Source: Bacteroidota bacterium
GTDB taxonomy: Bacteria; Bacteroidota; Bacteroidia; Bacteroidales; GCA-2748055
Length of the DNA stretch: 7,306 bases
Direction: 5' to 3'
NCBI GenBank assembly: GCA_030592605.1
Contig: JAUVIT010000074.1
Coordinates: 1 to 7,306 of the forward strand
The notes beneath the pieces were generated by a model. That model saw only the letters and a list, made by a program, of their open reading frames with translations. It did not search any database and was not told the DNA's origin. Made by a program: the position numbers and the translations under genes. Position 1 is the first letter of the stretch, and each line of letters starts with the position of its first letter. Below, piece by piece: positions 7,007 through 7,306 of this stretch.

Positions 7007-7306
7007 ATGAATTCAAGAGAACGTGTACTGAAAGCATTTGGGAGAATCCCCGGTAAAGCTGACCGGGTTCCTGTGCAATTCGAGATGTGCCGGCAATTAA
7101 CGGATCATTTCAGTAAGGAGATGGGAATTCCGGCCCATTACACAGATAACCTTTATGAAGATGTTACCTACCGTATCAGTGCAAATGATTTACGCACTGC
7201 CATGGGCAGCGATGTGGTGGTGACCGGAGCCTCGGTGTCGGATGATTATAAGATCGAGCCCGATGAAAAAGGGCACTGGCTCAACGAATACAAGATGAAA
7301 ATGCGC
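7007..7306 (+). CDS. Uroporphyrinogen decarboxylase-fold protein (URO-D/MtaA/CmuA-like), 3' end missing
   Basis: The first 100 codons of a protein cut by the right edge; full members are usually 340-400 residues. The opening MNSRERVLKAFGRIPGKADRVPV matches the start of the uroporphyrinogen-decarboxylase superfamily (typically RERVLxAL...PDRVPV), and LYEDVTYRISANDLRTAMGSDVV (49-71) fits the segment that follows. The FMRQAGRY-type porphyrinogen-binding arginine motif of true HemE, expected just after PV, is not there: the place reads PVQFEMCRQL (22-31). A haem-pathway role is therefore unlikely. Relatives include corrinoid methyltransferases (MtaA, CmuA) and many uncharacterised proteins near sugar-catabolism genes. 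It lies 81 bases after the AraC-type gene on the same strand, so it may be co-transcribed or separately started. Substrate and reaction are unknown. No Shine-Dalgarno; the ATG at 7007 is the only sensible start. Confidence 0.8.
   Translation, partial: MNSRERVLKAFGRIPGKADRVPVQFEMCRQLTDHFSKEMGIPAHYTDNLYEDVTYRISANDLRTAMGSDVVVTGASVSDDYKIEPDEKGHWLNEYKMKMR

Overview
The window looks like Bacteroidota DNA. Genes have almost no Shine-Dalgarno sequences, a TTG / TAnnTTTG promoter pair can be seen, the sulfatase is a lipoprotein, and the protein families are ones common in polysaccharide-degrading Bacteroidota. I cannot name a genus from sequence alone.

Layout: positions 1-5888 hold five genes on the minus strand in one tight run, in transcription order: L-rhamnose mutarotase (rhaM, 5888-5571), L-rhamnose isomerase (rhaA, 5547-4276), a lipoprotein S1-type sulfatase (4257-2854), an FGGY sugar kinase that is probably the L-rhamnulokinase (2839-1454), and a phosphoglucomutase/phosphomannomutase-family enzyme (1411 to beyond the left edge). 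Gaps are 23, 18, 14 and 42 bases, so they are probably one operon. A divergent 161-base spacer (5889-6049) separates it from a plus-strand AraC-family regulator (6050-6925). After 81 bases comes the first 100 codons of a uroporphyrinogen-decarboxylase-fold protein (7007 onward) that runs off the right edge.

How it works together: RhaM interconverts the anomers of L-rhamnose, RhaA makes L-rhamnulose, and the kinase makes L-rhamnulose 1-phosphate. The aldolase, lactaldehyde enzymes and transporter are not in the window. The sulfatase inside the operon suggests that the rhamnose comes from a sulfated, rhamnose-containing glycan such as an ulvan-like algal polysaccharide (inference). The AraC-type protein is the likely rhamnose-responsive regulator.

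The most notable non-coding signal is in the divergent spacer: two 17-base half-sites in inverted orientation (5937-5953 and 5958-5974, 13 of 17 positions identical, 4 bases apart) abutting the -33 element of a good Bacteroidota promoter for the rhaM operon. That is the arrangement expected of an activator site. I saw no RNA genes, CRISPR arrays, insertion sequences or convincing terminators. No wholly new system is evident; the oddities are the sulfatase placement and base composition, the unusual C-terminal loop of the mutase, and the uroporphyrinogen-decarboxylase-like neighbour.
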